Of a DNA stretch of 58,828 bases, positions 55,406 to 58,828 are shown in pieces. Location: assembly GCA_018652955.1 (NCBI GenBank), contig JABIBA010000010.1, positions 1-58,828 of the forward strand, written 5' to 3'. The stretch comes from Candidatus Peribacter sp. (GTDB taxonomy: Bacteria; Patescibacteriota; Gracilibacteria; Peribacterales; Peribacteraceae). The notes below the pieces were generated by a model. That model saw nothing but the letters and a program-made list of their open reading frames with translations, was not told where the DNA came from and searched no databases. Numbering within the stretch: position 1 is the stretch's first letter; each line of letters opens with the position of its first letter. The position numbers and the translations under genes were made by a program.

Positions 55406-56158
55406 ATGGAACTTCTCCCTATCACTACACCGGTTCTCAAAGCAGGCGATGATCTTGCAAGTATACTAATGAGTGCAGGTGATATCCTTGATGGAGATAT
55501 TGTTGTTGTATCATCTAAGGCCATTGCGACAGTAGAAGGTGCGGCAATTCATCTTGATGATGTGACAGTATCTTCAGAAGCTGCGCAGCTCGGAGAAGCA
55601 CACAGTAAACCAGGTGCGTATTATCAAGTGGTCCTAGATGAGACTGCGCGAATGAATGGAAAGGTTATTCAATCAGTAAGTGGCATTGTGCTTACGGAAC
55701 TTAAACCCGATGGAATGAAAGAGGGTTCTATCTTGGTTCCGAATGCAGGACTAGACCAAAGTAATGTCAAAGAGGGCCACGTAATTGGTTGGCCAACAGA
55801 TCCTGTGAAGTCAGCGAAGAAACTACGAGAAGATCTGGGAGGAAACGTTGGGGTGATAGTTACAGACTCAGGGTTATCTCCTCGTCGAAAAGGTGTCATT
55901 TCTTTTGCGCTTACTGTTAGTGGGCTTAATCCTTTTGTGTCAATGATCGGAAAGCCTGATTTATTTGGCAATGCGATGAGTGTCACCGAAGAAGCGATTG
56001 CAGATCAGCTGGCGACTGCAGCGAACTTTATTATGGGAAATACAAATCAATCTACTCCTGCAGTAATAATAAGAGGGCATGATATTTCGATGAATGATTT
56101 CTCTGGATGGGTAGAAGGCATAGAGCGCGAGAAAGATATTTATCACGGCGTCATTTGA
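55406..56158 (+). CDS. CofE-like γ-glutamyl ligase
   Basis: Encodes 250 residues from ATG 55406 (TTG 55385 overlaps the previous gene). Matches the F420-0:γ-glutamyl ligase fold: DGDIVVVSSKAIATVEGAA, the LVPNAGLDQSNV motif, VIVTDSGLSPRRKGVISFA for GTP and metal binding, and EEAIADQLATAANFIMG. In methanogens and Actinobacteria CofE adds glutamates to the cofactor F420. No other F420 genes are visible and CPR bacteria are not known to make it, so a different acceptor (for example folate) is possible. The stop is TGA. purN follows 15 bases downstream. Confidence 0.85.
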   Translation: MELLPITTPVLKAGDDLASILMSAGDILDGDIVVVSSKAIATVEGAAIHLDDVTVSSEAAQLGEAHSKPGAYYQVVLDETARMNGKVIQSVSGIVLTELKPDGMKEGSILVPNAGLDQSNVKEGHVIGWPTDPVKSAKKLREDLGGNVGVIVTDSGLSPRRKGVISFALTVSGLNPFVSMIGKPDLFGNAMSVTEEAIADQLATAANFIMGNTNQSTPAVIIRGHDISMNDFSGWVEGIEREKDIYHGVI

Positions 56159-56173
56159 AGGTACAGTGACCAC

Positions 56174-56758
56174 ATGAACTTTATTATTCTCTCCTCTTCT
56201 CGTGGCACAACAATGCAGGCCGTTATGGAAGCGGTCGATGATGGAAGTTTAACAATGGAATGCTTGGGTCTTGTATCCGATAAAGAAGATCGAGAATGTG
56301 TCGCAAAAGCAAACAAAGCAGGTTGGCCTGTTGCTATTGTGGAAAAAATAGACGGTGAGCAACGAGAGGATTACGACAAACGGATCGACCAAGCCTGTAA
56401 AGATTTAGGTGCTGATAACCATACACTCATCGCAGCTCTCGGCTGGATGTTTATTTTATCACCATGGTTTGTGACTGCATGGGCTAACCGCATCATCAAT
56501 GTGCACCCAGCACTTCTCCCGAAGCACCCAGGTGGGCATGCGATAAAAGATACAATTGAAAGTGGTGATGAAGAGGGTGGAATGTCGATCCACATTATCG
56601 ATGAAGGCGTAGATACAGGGCCAATACTTGTACAAAAAAAGTGTACAATAGAAGAAGGTGAGACGGAAGATTCCCTTAAACAAAAAATTCAAGCACTAGA
56701 GAAAGAGGAATATCCGAAGTTACTGCAGAGTATTGAGTCGGGTGCTGTAACGCTTTAG
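56174..56758 (+). CDS. purN: Phosphoribosylglycinamide formyltransferase (PurN-like)
   Basis: Encodes 194 residues, the usual size. Transfers a formyl group from 10-formyl-THF, normally to GAR in purine synthesis. The catalytic Asn/His pair is in INVHPALLPKHPGG and the catalytic Asp in HIIDEGVDTGPIL. The N-terminal phosphate loop is SSSRGTTMQAV (usually SGxGSN), an unusual variant. TACAGT (56162-56167) ends six bases before the ATG: predicted leaderless. No other purine genes are near. It overlaps the convergent reductase gene by four bases. Confidence 0.85.
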   Translation: MNFIILSSSRGTTMQAVMEAVDDGSLTMECLGLVSDKEDRECVAKANKAGWPVAIVEKIDGEQREDYDKRIDQACKDLGADNHTLIAALGWMFILSPWFVTAWANRIINVHPALLPKHPGGHAIKDTIESGDEEGGMSIHIIDEGVDTGPILVQKKCTIEEGETEDSLKQKIQALEKEEYPKLLQSIESGAVTL

Positions 56759-57471
56759 ATAAAACCTTCCATGTGCACGTCCTCTTTTGCGACTCCCCAA
56801 GTTTCGATCGCTTCTTGTTTTACAGACTTAGCCATAATAGGAGCTCCACAAATATAGATCTGCTTATTACTAAAATCTGTGATCACTTCAGCTGCGTGTT
56901 GCTGTACGTATCCCTTAAATCCATCGAAGCTACTCTCCGGGTCCCCTACTGATATGTGATACGAGAAATTAGGATACTGATTTACAAGCTCTTTCAGTTC
57001 TTCTTCCCAGAAAATTTCTTCTTCATTGAGCAATCCAAAGAATAGATCTATTTTTCGAGTCTCCCCCTTGGGCAAGATAGTCCTGAGTTGAGATCTAAAC
57101 GGAGCGATTCCTGTTGAGGTGCACATCATTACGTATTCTTTGGAAGTTTCTGTGTCGAGAACAAATTTTCCAAACGGACATTGAATGCGTGTTTGCGTTC
57201 CCTGTTTGACCTCCTCTTTTACCCACGTACTTGCTCTGCCATCTGGAACAAGTTTGATGACGAAAAGAAGAGTCTCATCATTTGGACTAGAGGCAATTGA
57301 GTATGCTCTTGGCTGTATGTCTTCTGTGTTTCCTATAAGTGGAACATCTAATAACAAGAACTGACCCTCTGTAAATTCAATCCCCTCTGGCTTTGTAAAT
57401 TCGAGTTCATGAATATTCTCCGCGATGACAGTATTGCTGATGCATTCGAAGGTAAAACTTGGTGTAGGCAT
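56755..57471 (-). CDS. Ferredoxin-NADP reductase-like flavoprotein
   Basis: ATG 57471 is chosen since a TATAGT box (57478-57483, minus strand) ends six bases upstream; it gives 238 residues. FAD-binding motif RAYSIASSP, then the NAD(P)H-binding domain with TSTGIAPFRS, FFGLLNEEE and IYICGAP. It lacks the C-terminal 2Fe-2S cysteines of PyrK, so despite standing next to carA it is not the dihydroorotate dehydrogenase electron-transfer subunit. Likely moves electrons between NAD(P)H and a ferredoxin or flavodoxin. Its promoter lies in the end of carA. Confidence 0.87.
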   Translation of the reverse strand: MPTPSFTFECISNTVIAENIHELEFTKPEGIEFTEGQFLLLDVPLIGNTEDIQPRAYSIASSPNDETLLFVIKLVPDGRASTWVKEEVKQGTQTRIQCPFGKFVLDTETSKEYVMMCTSTGIAPFRSQLRTILPKGETRKIDLFFGLLNEEEIFWEEELKELVNQYPNFSYHISVGDPESSFDGFKGYVQQHAAEVITDFSNKQIYICGAPIMAKSVKQEAIETWGVAKEDVHMEGFI

Positions 57472-57478
57472 GCTCGTA

Positions 57479-58591
57479 CTATACAGCAACAGGCTCCACT
57501 TGAAGTACCTTCAAAAATTCATCGAACAGATAGTCTGCATCCTCAGGGCCTGGAGTAGATTCTGGGTGGAACTGTACAGAGAAGAACTTTCCAGACTCGT
57601 GGCGAATTCCTTCCATTGTCTGGTCGTTTGCATTGGTAAACCATGGCCTCCAGCCTTCTGGTAATTTTTCTGAAACCGCAAACCCGTGATTTTGCGATGT
57701 GATAATACATTTTTTGGTTTCGCCTCCTTGGGTGTCATGTTCGATACATGGTTGATTACATCCGCGATGTCCGTATTTTAATTTGTACGTGTCCCCTCCT
57801 ATCGCAAGTGCAAGTAGCTGGTTGCCTAAGCAAATTCCAAAAGTAGGAATATTCTGATCGATACTCCACTTAATATTTTCGATCGTCTTACCGCACTGCT
57901 TCGGGTCTCCCGGTCCATTACTGATAAACACTGCATCGTACTCGAGATTTGAAGTTGCAAGATCGAAATCCCATGGAACACGGTGAACCGTTACTCCACG
58001 CTTTAAGAAACTTCTGATGATATTATTTTTGATTCCACAGTCGTAACAGATGATAGATGCCTGCTGCTTATTCTCTGTCGGTTCATACGTCACTGGCTCT
58101 TTGCAGCTAACCTCTGCAACAAGATTGATCTCATTTGGATCAGCAATTTCTGCAGAGCTTGAGGTTTCTGACTGCACAATGCGTCCGAGCATTACTCCAT
58201 GCTCTCTTAGCTTCTTCGTGAGCGCCCTCGTATCGATACCGGTAATCCCTGGAATCCCATGGTGCTCCATCCAGTTTTGCAAAGAGCTCACTGCAGTATG
58301 GTGACTGAAGTCATCGCTTACCTGAGAGACGATTACTCCACGCACGTGAATGTTCTCGCTCTCAAAATTCTTACTAAATCCCCATTCATTCTTCTCCTCG
58401 CTTGGTACTCCGTAGTTTCCAATAAGCGGATACGTAAATGTAAGAATCTGACCTCTGTAACTCGGGTCTGTCAGGCTTTCTGGGTACCCAGACATTCCTG
58501 TATTAAAGACGACTTCTCCATCGGAATCTACTTTTGCACCAAAAGCCTCTCCTTCGAAGATTGTGCCGTCTGAGAGGATGAGCTGAGCCAT
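57479..58591 (-). CDS. carA: Carbamoyl phosphate synthase small subunit
   Basis: Supplies ammonia from glutamine for carbamoyl phosphate (pyrimidine and arginine synthesis). Encodes 370 residues from ATG 58591 (MAQLILSDGTIFEGEAFG); a frame open to 58783 is rejected as leader. The N-terminal CarA domain has FNTGMSGYPESLTDPSYRGQ and GIDTRALTKKLREHG. The class I amidotransferase domain has the catalytic Cys in FGICLGNQLLA and the His/Glu pair in SVQFHPESTPGPED. carB is not in the window. Confidence 0.95.
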   Translation of the reverse strand: MAQLILSDGTIFEGEAFGAKVDSDGEVVFNTGMSGYPESLTDPSYRGQILTFTYPLIGNYGVPSEEKNEWGFSKNFESENIHVRGVIVSQVSDDFSHHTAVSSLQNWMEHHGIPGITGIDTRALTKKLREHGVMLGRIVQSETSSSAEIADPNEINLVAEVSCKEPVTYEPTENKQQASIICYDCGIKNNIIRSFLKRGVTVHRVPWDFDLATSNLEYDAVFISNGPGDPKQCGKTIENIKWSIDQNIPTFGICLGNQLLALAIGGDTYKLKYGHRGCNQPCIEHDTQGGETKKCIITSQNHGFAVSEKLPEGWRPWFTNANDQTMEGIRHESGKFFSVQFHPESTPGPEDADYLFDEFLKVLQVEPVAV

Positions 58592-58828
58592 AGTCGAACA
58601 GAGCTTATAGGAAGGGGCGTAAAATGCAAATTTGTCCTTAAAGAGCTGTTTGAGAGTATTATAGTAATTGACATTTTTGATAAATATGATATCATTATTA
58701 TCTAATAGAAGGTCTTTAACAGCACTGACAGTGCTTTTTGCACTGCTTCCCACGAATACTGGTTCCGAAGAACTGGTCCTCATAGTTTATTAATTTCGAC
58801 TGTTGGGGAACAAGTCGGAGCTGGTAAA
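58592..58828 (-). promoter_or_regulatory. carA upstream region with promoter and hairpins
   Basis: TATAAT on the minus strand (58658-58663) would give a leader of about 60 bases; no good -35 was seen. Farther upstream, CAGTGC-AAAAA-GCACTG and AGCAC-TGACA-GTGCT (58721-58745) share a strand and exclude each other. No recognised attenuator or PyrR site. Confidence 0.4.

Noticed and set aside
56755-57471. PyrK (dihydroorotate dehydrogenase electron-transfer subunit)
   Set aside because: Adjacent to carA, but it lacks the C-terminal 2Fe-2S cysteines.
58592-58783. 64-residue N-terminal extension of CarA
   Set aside because: CarA normally starts at MAQLIL; the extension overlaps a TATAAT box and has no similarity to the family.

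Overview
The window reads as a chromosomal segment of a Candidate Phyla Radiation (Patescibacteria) bacterium, perhaps near Peregrinibacteria. Support comes from small unrecognised proteins between universal genes, a VirD4/DUF87-type ATPase with an N-terminal membrane anchor, S-layer-homology (SLH) enzymes, a single-chain glycyl-tRNA synthetase, a B12-dependent ribonucleotide reductase and almost no Shine-Dalgarno sequences. TGA is used as a stop (for example at 56156-56158), so recoded Gracilibacteria/Absconditabacteria are unlikely. The lineage is inference.

Layout. 1-2.0 kb: 3' part of a PKD-domain membrane protein, then tRNA-His. 2.1-7.7 kb: an accessory island of four unfamiliar genes. 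It includes a large protein with a caspase-like His/Cys signature and a protein with a transglutaminase-like Cys/His/Asp signature. The units are separated by repeats that carry the 3' end of tRNA-His. 7.7-15.3 kb: a minus-strand copper operon (CsoR repressor, permease, Met/His-rich proteins, CusB- and CusA-like efflux proteins) with a promoter overlapped by a G-tract operator. 15.4-24.9 kb: hisS, a four-helix-bundle gene between inverted repeats, gyrB, rpsU, an SLH-S41 protease, a PrsW-like protease and glyQS. 25.0-26.0 kb: a GC-richer sugar-isomerase-like gene with a true Shine-Dalgarno and hairpins on both sides, probably acquired. 26.5-34.1 kb: rpsB-tsf, a receiver-only response regulator, the VirD4-like ATPase, an SLH-sortase, ychF and an RNHCP zinc-ribbon protein that appears to start at ATT. 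34.3-41.3 kb: nrdJ under two NrdR-like boxes, a flavin reductase-like protein, ribD, a palindrome-rich noncoding block, a TrpR/YerC-like regulator and a second SD-bearing gene. 41.4-54.8 kb: the str region on the minus strand: rpoC with its own promoter and terminator and no rpoB next to it, then a small/giant protein pair, rpsL, rpsG, a small gene and fusA. 54.9-58.8 kb: a CofE-like ligase, purN, a ferredoxin-NADP reductase-like protein and carA.

Regulation. Many genes have a -10 box (often preceded by TG) that ends only 6-9 bases before the start codon, with no Shine-Dalgarno. Leaderless mRNAs are therefore probably common, and this pattern was used to choose several starts.
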